Positions 33,516 to 46,009 of a DNA stretch of 64,000 bases are shown here, piece by piece. Source of the stretch: Hetaerina americana (taxonomy: Eukaryota > Arthropoda > Insecta > Odonata > Calopterygidae); NCBI GenBank assembly GCA_022747635.1, contig JAKTNV010000023.1, positions 5,595,848-5,659,847 on the forward strand, written 5' to 3'. The translations under genes and the position numbers were made by a program. The notes under the pieces were generated by a model. That model was not told the DNA's origin and did no database searches. It saw nothing but the letters and a program-made list of their open reading frames with translations. Within the stretch, counting starts at the first letter, position 1. Every line of letters begins with the position of its first letter.

Positions 33516-36500
33516 GTTTGGTTGATGATATCCAAACAAGTACTCTCACTTCGACATTACTTCTTTCATTTCTATTTAGCAGACCAGCCGATAAGTACAA
33601 TGAAACCGAAGCCAAACTTGTTAATTACATTTCTTGATATGACGTTCATATTAATTTACCTTTTCTTTGCATTCGTCAATGAAACCTCATTTTCGTGACC
33701 CCCTTACGCTCCATTAAAAATTGCTTATTGGAACAGCGATACGATATTAAGAATTCCGTGTGGTACTGGATAATACTGGGAAAGAGACTCATGGCCTGCT
33801 CAAGAAGGCGCTCAGGGAAGTGTTGTGCAACCTCTTTGATTCCTACTTTACGATCCCGACACTAACTCCGCATTCACGAGTTAGAAACGTTTAAATGCCG
33901 GCATTCAAATTATTTATCCTGATATCTGTATTCCTTAGAACACAGCCTTTTAATCTTATGATCTGAGTGCTATCCAATGTTGTATTTTTAACCTGTTGCA
34001 TTACATAAAATATTATACAATAATAATAACTATATGTAAATCCATAGAAACCATATGCATAGAATGCTTTTCCAAGTCAAGTTCAACAAGTTTAACAGAA
34101 TTATTATGAGTAAAATAATATTTCCACACCATTTCTCCCCTTCCGTGAATTATTAACATTTTGCAGATTGCATTCAAATAATAAAAACCTTCCTCATCAC
34201 TTGGATCGTAAGATATGAAAGGAATTGCCATTCGTCATTTCCCTTCCATAATAAATTTTCCTTTATCTTGCGAAAATCTAGTGTCATATGAACTTTGAAG
34301 AATGGACGCAAGTGATACTCTTTATTAGCGATTTTACAATTTCGAAAATATATCAACGAAGACAAATATTTCTTATGCTACTAAATATATACACGTACCG
34401 CTGAAGTTTCCATCGCAAAAGATAAATATAGAACACAAAGAGCGGATAAAATGAGGCGCATCTTTGATGCCAAATAGCTCACTATTCCTTTAGCATGTAA
34501 TGAACTAATCAATTTCCGATTGAATATTAGTATCACTGAATATTTTTTACCTATCTATTTACTTATTCCACAATTCCTATTTTCATCTGCCTCCACCTCG
34601 TTTTCAAATGATTATCATCTCTTTTTACATTTCTCAGCATTTCATCACCTCTCAGTATCCCCTAGGTTAACTTACGCTGACTTCTTCAAATTTCTCCAGA
34701 TCGCCGTTAGTCATAACGGAGCAAGTTCTTAGCGTCCTATGATTTGTTTTCCTTTAGTTTTCTCCAAACTAACACAAAAGCCTTCCCTTGACTTTCCCTC
34801 TTTCCTCGACGACCAATTATTCAGTTATTTCAGAACTCTGAGCTCCAAATTAAAGTTTTTACTGGTTATTTCTTTGTATCGATATCTTACGTTCCCACCA
34901 TCATTTTCCACTTCGTCGTCAAACGCTCTTTACATAATATAATTCTGCTTTGATGCTCCCACCATTCTGCCTAAAATGCATCCCAAAAAAGTGTACTATT
35001 TCACCCTTTCAAGTTTACCTTTTCCGGCCTAAAACTTATTTTTAAACATTCTTGAGAAACTCGTATCTTTTGATTTAGTATTTTCAATTTTCTTCCATAT
35101 CTGTAACTTAAATACTGCAATGAGCGAGGTAGTATTCGGAACAATTTGGCGAACCAGTTTCCTATTGTGTTATGTATAAAAGAAAAAGACAATAAAAAAT
35201 CTGAAAATAGAAAGAGACAATAAATACTAATGCTAGCATAAATTAGGAGTTTAATATAACCATTATTACCTATTTAATGTACGTATGCGTGTATTAGTGT
35301 GTCCATACATTTTATAGTGCATGAATATGCATTTGTTTGTATGTTGGTGAATATATACATATATTTAAAGTAGTGGAGGCTATATTTAAGGGTAGACATA
35401 TCGCTCTAGTTAGATGAATTGGCTCTAAATGTTGGTAGTTCAAGGTGTATTACTCTTGAGTCCGATAAATGGTTACTACTTCATAAGTATGTGAACATGT
35501 TTTTTCAGTAATATGTCTCGTGTGTTAGTGCGCGACTTTGTCTGTTCGAATACCGTGCATGCCTAGTGTGGACACACCCCGTACCATACACCTTCCTAGG
35601 TGTTCATGTAATATTCTATAGATGTATATTGCTATTGCCTGTATGTTTTTACCGATGCACATAAACTGATGAAATCGATGCATTGTCTTGGCATTCCATG
35701 GGTGGCCTGTACTTTTTCTGGGATAGTTTGTTTGCCCTTGAGGTCTTTTGCAGACAAAGTGGTAACAAGAAGGTAGCCTCAATGGTTTTCCTATCGTTGG
35801 CGTTCCCATGTTGGCTTCAGAATATATCACCGCGCCTTCATAATCCGCAAAACTTGCCAAATTGCATACAAAACCTTCAAATATAGGTTTAGCATGCGGT
35901 TTTATTCTAAAATATGGATGGTGACCTAACACCCCTTGATGGATTGCAGAATATTATGTAGATGTAGATGCAGTTGAAAATTTACGTTAAAAAGAAATGC
36001 AGGCTTCTCGGAACTAGAGGTAGCTGTGGGCCTGAGAGCGTTTTAGCCACTGGACTATGACTCCGTGACATTAAAAGAAATAGCTAAAGAGTATTCTTTC
36101 CTTGTACCCTTTACTTATTTATAGAAATCCACGATGCGATCTTTTCACGAAGAAGTTGTTTCGAAGACAAAGAGGTATAATGACGGTTAATACGACCATG
36201 GATTTGGTTTGGATGTATCATCAGCAAGTTAGTTAAAGAGAAATGAAGAGAGGAAAAGGAAACCCCAATTGGTCGTCCTTCATCGACTAATAACTTTTCA
36301 TAAAGAGGAAGCAAATAGTCATGACCTTCTCTGAGTTCGTAATTTCTTCAATGGAAATGTCTAACAATTGAGTCAACTTCCCCTTTTATATTTGTAAATA
36401 AGGCCAGTTTAAACGTTAGAGGTTTTGTGTCCCTTAAAGGCAAGCGACATCGACCTTCAAAACATCGAGATAGCCCTGTGGCACTAAACCATGAAATACC

Positions 36501-36780
36501 CGCGGAATTATATATTTCTTAGAACGGTGGACATCCTAATATCAGAGGTTACGTATTACTTCGGCGGCATCGAACGGAGTTCCGTCACTTCCCTCACAGT
36601 AGGCAAAGACTTGAATCTCAATACTCTACAGCATAATTTTTGTAATGCTCTTTGGAAAAACTTTGATCGAAAACTGCGGGTGTTAAGGAGAAAAAATATA
36701 TTCACACGCATGTATGGCTACTGCGGGATGCTGCTCTAATCATGAAAGCAAAATCCTTGCCCCTATTATGCTCGCTAATT
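33515..36780. other. AT-rich DNA, nothing recognised
   Basis: Only short or low-complexity frames. 35525-35932 is an open 135-codon minus-strand frame without a known domain. Just right of it (35935-35965), 'attatgtagatgtagatg' resembles the tail seen at 44719-44760 and 50040-50075, so this may be a truncated repeat of that type. Confidence 0.45.
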
Positions 36781-37220
36781 GTTCAAATATTTGCATAAAC
36801 CTAGTTTCACTTGTACGGCCGCCATCTTGAATTAAAAATTGAAGACAATATAGGATCGATTAACTAAAACAGTTTCAGGTTGTAATATCTGCGACAGTAG
36901 AAGACCTAATTATAATTTATGAATTATAAAATAATTGATAAGGAACTAATTGCATCCCATACATTCGTCCGAGAAAATGAATTCATATATGAAATAAGAA
37001 ATGAAACATATTACGTAGTGATTGCGCCACAAGCAAATTTCCGGCGTTTTAGCCGTTACCCCTGGCAGTTGACGCCTGAACTCGGTCGTGGACGGACGTG
37101 CCAGCAGTTCTTCGATATGGCATGTAACTATACGAAACTTGTTCAGAATAATTATAATCAATCTTTCGTAATTTCAAAGCTAACCTTAATGATAGGTGCA
37201 TCTAGATTTTTTTAGAACTA
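36780..37220 (+). repeat. Dispersed repeat, inverted partner of 31100-31680
   Basis: See 31100-31680. It contains a 98-codon frame (36919-37215) with 'WQLTPELGRGRTC', but the similarity to its partner covers non-coding flanks as well. Confidence 0.55.
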
Positions 37221-39060
37221 GGTATCGGATATATCTCCAAATTATTTTTTATCCACAGATTTCAGCTCTTGTTCCGGACGTGATTTTCTACTGCTAGCCG
37301 TTGAACCTTGAATACGTCGGAATTGCACCTAGTCCCTTCCTGGCAGGTAGCACATGAAATTGGGTGTTTTGATAAAACATTACCTTTACATGAAATATTT
37401 AAGATTGCAGCGCGGCTGTCGGAATTGCTATAACCTTTATCAGAAGGAGCAGGGCAGCGAAAAGACGAACTTCTCGTAACGAATTTAGAGGCCCTAGAAA
37501 GGTTTACCAATATATTCATGCTCTAAACGTGATAATACCGGTGACTTGAGAGCATTAGCGATCGTAGTTTGCTGGTCGAGGGATGAAAGCTGGCCAATGC
37601 TCGGGTTGGAGTATGCATTGGTGAGGGAAGTTTGGTTGCCTACAGTGCTTTAATTCCTAATTTTAGTTTTTCTCTTACGTTATTTGTTGGTTGGTTGGAT
37701 GTATAGGTTTGGGTAAACTTTTTTTTCATGCAATGACTATTTATATGTTTTTTGGCTTCCAAATTTTGAAGTTTATTTCAGTGTCTGTAGTATTTCATAT
37801 TATCCTTATTATATTTTTTCTTTGTGGTCGACTTGTTTCTTTGGTGGATATCAACTAGAAGTGCCCATGGATGACTAAACTTCATAGTTCGAAATTGATG
37901 TGGACGAATTAAGAGTAAGTATGGCACCTGGATTATAAACCCGAATAGGTATTCATGGTGATTTGATAATTATTTTTATATACATAATATATTTGTGAAT
38001 ATAAAATTAATTTTTAAAAATATAGTTTGTTATGCAATTTATTGGTGCGTCTCGGGTCCAAATAAAGCTTAAATTTATCTTACCAGCTTCGGAAACATTC
38101 ACCGGGTTATTCCTTAGAACATTTCCTCTACACATTCTTCCGTAATTGTTTCAATTTCCCTATGATGGTATACATATATAAAGTGGCTAAATTTATATTT
38201 CTATATCCATTCTCCGAGGGAAATTAAAAAAATATTGTAAATTAAATTCAATTTCATGGATTTGGAATCTGTGACAACATAAGTGAATATTTTTTTTGAC
38301 GTATAGAACTTCGAGAATAAGTACGTTTAACATTTTCACATTAAATAATTATTTACAAATCGTCCCAAAAGACGGGAGTAACTTCATTTCGATTTCATTT
38401 AGTATCAGTATATGTGAGCGAAAAGGAAAAAGAAGGCGGCATATTTATGGCTGAATCAAACGTCTATTAAACCGTATCTACCTGGTGAACCGGTTGTTTG
38501 GGAGTTCAAAAGAAATTGACCGTTACCATAGATTTTAAATTTTTTGCGTCTTTAGCTTCGAATGAGGCGAAAAGTCCACCAGCAATTATGCGCACAATTT
38601 TATTAAATGCCTTTCCTTAACATTGATTGATGGTACGTACAAGGTGTGAATTTAATGTGTTATGCTACCTATAATTAGTAATGATTACAAATTTGATTTA
38701 TATTCCACAAGTCAAAAGTGAAATCACATTTGACTAATGCGGTGTTCCATATTCGAAATGAAGAATACAATTATTTTCTCTGCTAACAGAGGCACTTATG
38801 TCATTAGTTTGCGGAAAGGGGTATTATTATATATAAAAACTTGAGATTCTTTTCTTAATTAACCGTCTGTATTCATTAATTTACACCTTCATAAGGTGAC
38901 ACGTGCACAATAATAAATTCACGGTCATGAGTAATAATCTGAAGGAAGAAGATCCTATGGCCAATAAAAATAATTACGAAGAACTCCTACACCGGTATTT
39001 CGTTCACCAGGTGACCATCAACGGGGAGAAAATCAAATAGGGCACTTGAACTTGGAAGAG
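37220..39060. other. Nothing recognised
   Basis: AT-rich, short frames only. No repeat shared with other parts of the window was noticed. Confidence 0.5.
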
Positions 39061-39242
39061 GAATGTGCACCAGGCACTGTCCAAAGTCAAGTGGGTGTTC
39101 AGGTCGGGGGGTGAGGTATATATACCTGGAGGGGCAAGGGGGGAGGGGTTAAGTGATGGTCCGTAGGTGGGGGGGAGTTTGTTGAGGTCACGTGGGAAGG
39201 AGTGGAGGAAGAGTGGTGGCTATTAGGAGGGGGCTGTCTGTT

Positions 39243-39977
39243 TCAGAAATGACTAACAAAGTTAAAAAGTGAACTGTTGATGATGCCTGGTTCATTGTTC
39301 ATAAGTTTATTCTTGTTTAAGTGTATGTGTATGCTCTCACAGGCATCGAGTTTACAGTGTTGTATCGGTTTTAATAATGTTAAGTCGTTGGGAGTGATAG
39401 TGTTCCGTTTCAAAAATGTGTTTGGCGACCGCTGATCTATCGAAACGTCCGTTCTATGCGTCCCGTGTGCTATGTGTTCCTTGAATCTGATTTTGGGATT
39501 ACGTTTGGTCTGTCCAATGTAGGAGAGTTGGCAGTGTGAGCAAGTAATTTCGTAAATACCTGATTTGTCTAACTGTGGTGTTATGTATTTCGGGTTCCCT
39601 AAACACGTAAGAAGAGTGTTGCGGTTCGAGTAAGTGACCTTGGTGCCAATTTGTTTAAAGACCTTATCAAGGACTCGGGTTAATGTGGGGAAGAAAGGTA
39701 ATGCGATAAATTTATTATTGTTGTCTTTCCGTTGTGGTAGGAGTGTAGTATGTTTATTGGCAAGTTTTCTTTTTTTGTTTGTAACTAATTTGTCTATAAT
39801 TAGGTGTGTGCATCCGTTGTTAATTGCTATTTGTTTGATGTTTTCCAACTCTTTGAAATAGTGTTGTTTGTTGAGTGGTGTCCTCAGTAGTCTGTGTATG
39901 AGAAAATTAAAAGCTGCCATTTTTTGTTGAAAGGGGTGGTGTGAATCTGCTTTGATGTAGTTGTCTGTGTCGGTCAT
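39243..39977 (-). mobile_element. Penelope-like element, RT end and GIY-YIG endonuclease
   Basis: The longest open frame in the window: 244 codons, no internal stop. The start reads 'TDTDNYIKADSHHPFQQKMA', which is the PLE reverse-transcriptase block normally written KPTDTxxYL..SxHP. The thumb/linker follows ('LPFFPTLTRVLDKVFKQIGT'). Then comes a GIY-YIG nuclease: 'GIYEITCSHC' and 'SYIGQTKRNPKIRFKEH' with catalytic-type Arg and H-x-x spacing present. Known PLEs use this single-strand-nicking endonuclease to start reverse transcription. The RT core upstream (40000 and above) is missing or unrecognisable, so this is a 5'-truncated copy. The G-rich tract at 39090-39240 is its 3' flank. Confidence 0.92.
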
Positions 39978-39999
39978 GAGTGATCAAGAGCTCCATGCC

Positions 40000-42900
40000 A
40001 GACTTGTTGTAGACATTAGGTCATAGATTGGCGACGCAACTTGATTGCGTTTCCATTAAGTATTCGTTATCACGTAGACGCAACGCTAGGTCCGCAAAAG
40101 CTGTGGGGAGGGGGTAGTTAGTCACTTGTTTTTGTATGACGTTATAAGTGATATGCTTCTAATTTTGATATTTACAAGGAAAGTATGCACGTTTTGTGTA
40201 TTTTATTTTCCTAATATATGAATTAATTCTGTATTAGTTCGATGAATTAACCAAAAGTACGAATATTTAACATAAAATCCTAACTAATATGTGTAGTCAA
40301 TCTTACATGCACAAAAGATACGAAGAGGTCCGGTAGCAAGTGACGCCCAGAATGTTTTTAAAATATCCTAGAAACAGAGTACTTGCTGTCATTCCATGTG
40401 CGACGACAATTGAAAGTTTTTCAACATTTACTTCTGCATTTTCTTTTTGCAACCGAGTACATAAATTGAATAGTATATTTAGGAAATTAAGAAACATATA
40501 TATATATATATGTATATATATATAGTCGGATGTCATTAGGGAGACAAATATCAGTAGGAGGTTAGTTTGGTCATTTGTTTTCCTATTGCGGTTATGTCGG
40601 TATACTTCATGTAAGTATATTTCTTCGGAAAGTAAACAAAATAAAACAAATAGGTCATTTTGTTGACTAATTTATTAAGTATTGCTTTTTATATTCTAGG
40701 AAACGATAAAGTAACAACATTGTACCTTACGTATATATTGATTGTACGCCTGCAATGACGTTTGAGACGAGGAAGCTCCGTAGGAAGTAAGATTTGAAGG
40801 TGTTTAGGAATATCGCAGCGAACACTGTATTCGTTTGAATTGTTGAAAAAAAGCCTAATACATGCAATACACTGGCATACGGCTTATTTCGCGTTTATTT
40901 TCAAATATTATCTCGAGAATTTCCTTCTTTTATTTCCTCTGTCAAATTTATATTCGGAAGTAGAACGAAAATCCCTCTTGAATTGTAATGTTTCAACTAA
41001 TAATGGAAAATGGATTTAAACTATGATGATTTTAAAATTAATAGAAAAACTACCTTTTGGGAAATTGAAAGAAAGCGTTTTTATTTAAATTTTGGGAGAA
41101 TGTAATTGGCTTCCCCAAAATATGCCCAAAAGACACATATTTACTGAAATTACGATATTATTGTAATATCATTTGAGATAAGGAAAACATTTTAATAAAT
41201 TAATTTGCATGATCGCTAGTAATGGGTACAGTGCAATTATTCCCATTAATGCCTCCGGAAATTGCTGATGGAGGTGACTTCTTTTTCATATTTTAACGAT
41301 TATGAAAATTACATGTTTAAATTTTATTTCACTCAGAAGTATTTGAGTTTCCTGTTTAGTCAGGCTGTTCCGTGAAATCTGTTGCAATCGACCCTTTTTC
41401 TGTAAACTCGTTTTAATTCATGTTACGTCACTTGCACAAAGTACACCGCACAAGGGACACTTTTACGCTCGGAACACTTTTAAAAATTAAAACATGATTT
41501 CCTCTGACTACTTTTGAATCAAATGTATTTAATTTCCTTTCAATTATCTTTATTCCGGACTCACTACTATTGCTCTAGTATTGACTGCATTTTTCATATA
41601 TTTCGGTGAAACCAATTCGCGCTTACGATGTTGGAAACGTCCATTAGACTCTCATCGCCGGAATGTATTTGTGAATGACATTAGATGACCATTGACTCAC
41701 ATTGATACAACAATGTTCTAAAGTACCATTTAAACTACCTTTGTGTTCTAACATTTATGACGATAATGATTTAAGTCATACAAGGTTAATGAAAAAATTA
41801 CCGAAAACCGAAGTCTAACCTCGACATAGTTTGTCGAGCGGCTTTCTTACGACCCGATGGCTTCTTTGTGGATGGATTCAGGACGGTCCTTATGGGGACT
41901 CGTGCACTTCTTTGACGGCAGTTAGTTCCCATATTGGTGTCCGGTGGGGACTTATTTTAATGCAGAGAATATAAAATTATATTCTGGTTACCATTGTGGA
42001 CTGTAAGGGGGTTGGGGAATAGAGTCCGTCCCGGTATTTTGTCATTTTGTTTGTTGGGACCTACGGGACGAGTTTTCAGCAGATCCTTTGCATCGCCAAA
42101 TTTTCGACTATAAAAATGTTCACGGTCATCTTATCTTTTGAAACGCGATCTGCGATTATGGATACACTTAACCGATGGTTTGAATTGAGCACTTCTCCCA
42201 CCGTTGCAGGTTGCCGTCAATTCCTGTCGAAGACGGCCGTGTCCCGCGATGCTCGTTCTCAGCACTCTTCCGGTGACTGTGGCGTGACTCTTTCTCTGAG
42301 CATTTGGGAAATTATGACCGTCCCCGATATCTCCAGTCTATCACAAAATTGAATGGCATAAGGCGCTTCATCCCTTCGCTGCATATCCCATTTGAACGGA
42401 GTCAATGGACAGGGTTCCACTGAGATCACCATCTAGCCCCAACGAATCCAGCAGATGACAATCGCTTGGTGCATACGTCTTGACCACCCTGCTAAATAAA
42501 GGCACATCAGGAAAAACTATTTCATACACTTTTTATGTAAACCTTGTGACTAAATTTACATTCTAAATAGAGTAATTTGTAATGTGGATATGGCTTTCTT
42601 CACCAATTAGGGGTTTTCAAAATCTAACTTAAGTTATTTGTGTACTAACATCTTATTAGATTATTGCAGTGAAATTTTATAAAATACTCTCCTTTTTATT
42701 AATGATACTTTAGGTGATTCTAGTTCTCTCTATTAATAAAAATAACGCCACATATTATAATCTTCTGCGATGTTTGATTTGTGTGTAAATTCAAATGCTC
42801 ACCCATTAAAGTTTCGACGACTAATTGTTTGGCTGAAATATCGCAGAGAATCGAAAATGCTAAAAGACCAAATCACCAACTTAACGACTTCTCGGTTGGT

Positions 42901-44700
42901 TTTGACTTTTGTTTTGAGAAATGTATTTCCAAATATCGCGGGGCCTTATGTTGGAATCCTTTGTACTTTGTACAACATAGAAGTTGATAGAAGACACGCT
43001 TCTTTTTCCACAACTGTCCATATGTGAATGTCTTCAAGAAATGTAGAATACGGAGTTCACTTCAATATTCTGGCACCAATCTCCTTATCAGAAATTATTC
43101 ATTAAATAATGGTTTGCCAATGGTAAATCTGTAAGGCGTAGACTTTGGTGAGCTGTATGTTTAAGACTTAGAAATCATGAGTTCAAAATATTGTTCATAA
43201 CAATAGGCATTCGTAATAAATATATTCTACTTAATCTTCTGAGTTTACTCTTACAAATCAAAGTTGAATGAGAGAATGCAGAAATAAGCATGCTTCCTTC
43301 AATTCATAGTCTCCGTTGCTAATTAATCAATTAAGGATGAATGTTATTCCGCGACATTTATTTGCACGAAATATTTCTGTTAAAATACAACCAGTTTCAT
43401 GATTGAATTTATTCCTTTTAATCATACCCTAGTGTCAACCGCTCTTCTTAGCGCTGATGGTTTTTAATCACGGAGATTATTTTAATTATTCATTGCTTGA
43501 TTTTGCGTGACAGAAGTTGTTGTGTTAACTATTTTGCAGTGTGTATTCGTAAACGTATGGGTGTTATGCGCGTGTCACAAAGTGAGGAAACGCTGCAAAT
43601 GATTGGCAGTTTGATTAGCCATCCAGCAGAGCCTAATCCTCTGCTCCAGGCGCCCAAAGAGTCCGTCACCTTGACACATTTCTTCGGGCAGTAACTCCAG
43701 CCTCGACGGCAGTTAAGAGACGTACAATTTTACGGCAAAACTAGCAAGCGGTAATTGGCGGATGGTTCGTCTTTCTTTAGCATTTAATGCATCGATCCGC
43801 TGACCGTTTTTCGTGCCAGTTCACATCGGTTTCTAAATAATCCGTGCCATATTATATCCTAAGTACTCATAATATAACACCCAAAGTACTTGCGACGAAT
43901 TACGATATAAATTCGTTCGTTTACCACCATTTCCTATTTATATTATCGATATTAGCGTTCTGTTTCATGTTTTCCGCTTGTCAATATTGAATTTTGTGCT
44001 TGTTTAATAACAAATACGCGCTTTGATTTCGCAGTATGTTGTAAATTGAATATTCTTGGGTACTCTTCCTATGGGAGTGCTTAATTTTAAGCATCATGGC
44101 ATAGTGTGATTATGCTTCATGTATTTTAGTGGCCTAACATCAATCCATAATATTTCCCAAAATCAGAACACTTAATTAACATACCACCGTCGACATATTT
44201 GGGGAATGGGACACGTAACCCTAATTTCATTTTCATTGATGAATCCTTTTCTTCCAGGCACGACCGTTTGGAGGTGCTTGCCCGCCGCCCGAGTCGTGGA
44301 CTTGGGCAGCGGATGAACGTGGTTTAGGCCTCTTGTGACCTCGGGCCCTTCCACCAGGAGACTTCTGGTAGCTAAGAATCCCTTGAAAAATGTCATTAGA
44401 AAAAGAGCCCTCTTTTACCTAAATTCGAGGACTTCGTAATTCTCATGTCATTAGGGTTTAAAATGTCTGATTACATATTTAGCTTCATTTTCTTCTTCAG
44501 ACGAGGGATGTCTGTAATGCGTCCGTGCACTACCTCATTGTGTGACGGTGGAAATATGACCTTCTCTTCTCTCACATGTAGATTGTGATTTTTTAGGCTT
44601 TGACTTTTTGGTGCAAAACGCGCACCACCGCTGCGTTTTTATGGTAATTTGATTTTTCCACTTCTTGTTTATTGCTTTGAAGTGTATCTACCAAAATAGT
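40000..44700. other. 4.7 kb with no gene recognised
   Basis: AT-rich, with a short TA run at 40495-40525. A G+C-richer patch at 41830-42360 contains a 101-codon plus frame without a known domain. The minus frame 44172-44396 ('VHPLPKSTTRAAGKH') faintly resembles the C-terminal tail of pogo/Tigger transposases, but this is too weak to annotate. Confidence 0.45.
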
Positions 44701-44718
44701 ACTTATTTGTAACTAATC

Positions 44719-45290
44719 TACATCAACATAATACCCCGCAAGCCGCCGCTAGGGCGTGTGGCGGGGGGTGCTTGGTCACCAACCGTAAAAAGGAACAATA
44801 CCACTTGCAAAACAACAACGTGGAAAATTACACCCACAGCAGCGCACCCGGTCGTGCAAAAATCCTTTCGTCCAACACTCATGCAAACACATATACCGCA
44901 AAACAACAAAAAACTGTACCTCAAGATGCAGCACCAAAGCCATCACACGACACGCAAACCAGGACACAACAAGCAAGAATGTGAAACTTCACTACCACAA
45001 GAACATGCACCAAAAAACACTCTACCCCCCGAGGAGACTGTAAAAGGTAGGGAATGCGACCCAACGTAGCAGGTAGCAGGAATTTCCCCCTCGCGGAGAG
45101 GGACGAGGGATTGAAAGGGAGACTTAAAAACAGATGAACAGAACACGAATGAGGTCATTCGGAAAGAATGGGTTATTATAAAAAAACACACGAGGTTAAT
45201 GGAAGAGTATGCATTTAGTAGAACTAATTATTCCCTAGACGCTGAGGGTGGCAGGTGGAATTTTTGCTGTCTATAACCCTGCAGTTTCCC
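44719..45290 (-). repeat. Dispersed repeat X, longest copy
   Basis: The minus strand ends with 'gcggcttgcggggtatta' and a GTTGATGTAGAT-type tail (44719-44760). The same tail occurs inverted at 50025-50075. The body matches 120-330 and 20085-20250. It adjoins the PLE fragment 45327-45720, so it may be that element's 3' end or a separate SINE/LINE tail. Confidence 0.55.
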
Positions 45291-45326
45291 TTCCGTAGGT
45301 AGTATAGATTGAGAGAGGCTGGGAGT

Positions 45327-45720
45327 CTATGGTTGAGGCAGGCTTGGGGGTGTAGGAATGTTTAAGTATTTTTTATGGAGGAGAGAATCAGGGTATCCTC
45401 GTTGGAGGAGGGAGTGGTTGAGGTTGTCAAGGTATTTCTTAAGGGATTCGGGATGGTTGCAAATGCGGTGACCGCGGATAGAGAGGGAGTAAGGGAGGGA
45501 GCGCTTGGTATGGGAGGGGTGACAACTGCCGTAATGAAGGTATTGCTGCTTATTAGTAGGTTTGGTGTGAACAGAGGTAAGGAATTTGTTATTACTGAGG
45601 GAAATATTAACATCTAGGAAGGTAATCTGAGAGGATGAAATGGTCGAGGTGAAAGACAGAGATGAGGAATCGTTGAGTTGGGAGATGAAGGAATTGAGGG
45701 AATCTATGCTGTGTGGCCAT
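45327..45720 (-). mobile_element. Penelope-like element, reverse-transcriptase fragment
   Basis: The minus frame reads 'ITFLDVNISLSNNKFLTSVH', 'TKPTNKQQYLHYGSCHPSHT' and 'SLPYSLSIRGHRIC', then 'LNHSLLQRGYPDSLL'. This is the RT C-terminal palm/thumb of PLEs: FLDV, KPT...YL...SCHP, K.SIPYS...R...C, and L..RGYP. It is open over about 130 codons. No GIY-YIG part follows; repeat X begins instead. The N-terminal side is cut by a TA microsatellite. Confidence 0.92.
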
Positions 45721-45721
45721 A

Positions 45722-45774
<53 letters not shown>
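45722..45774. repeat. (TA)n microsatellite at left border of copy B
   Basis: Pure TA run of about 53 bases. Similarity to copy A starts just right of it. Confidence 0.97.
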
Positions 45775-45778
<4 letters not shown>

Positions 45779-46009
45779 AATAAAACTTATTAATTTATTT
45801 TTTTAATTTACAGTTAAGTTGCAAATACGGGATTTTCCCGGTGGCAACGGTAAAATGTGGTCATTTACTACGAAGATTACATATATACACAGCTACAAAT
45901 AAAAAAAGAACACACACGTTATTTCTCAATAATTTCGACGGATTTTAGCTCCATCTTCTTCAGAAGGAACAGTAATTCTGAGGAGTACCACTGTTTTGTC
46001 TGAGGAAGA

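Noticed and set aside
35525..35932. 135-codon minus-strand open frame
   Set aside because: No domain, no splice signals and a neighbouring repeat-like tail. It may be part of a repeat but cannot be supported as a gene.
44172..44396. Possible pogo/Tigger transposase tail ('VHPLPKSTTRAAGKH')
   Set aside because: Only a short proline/lysine-rich motif agrees; no DNA-binding or catalytic part is nearby.
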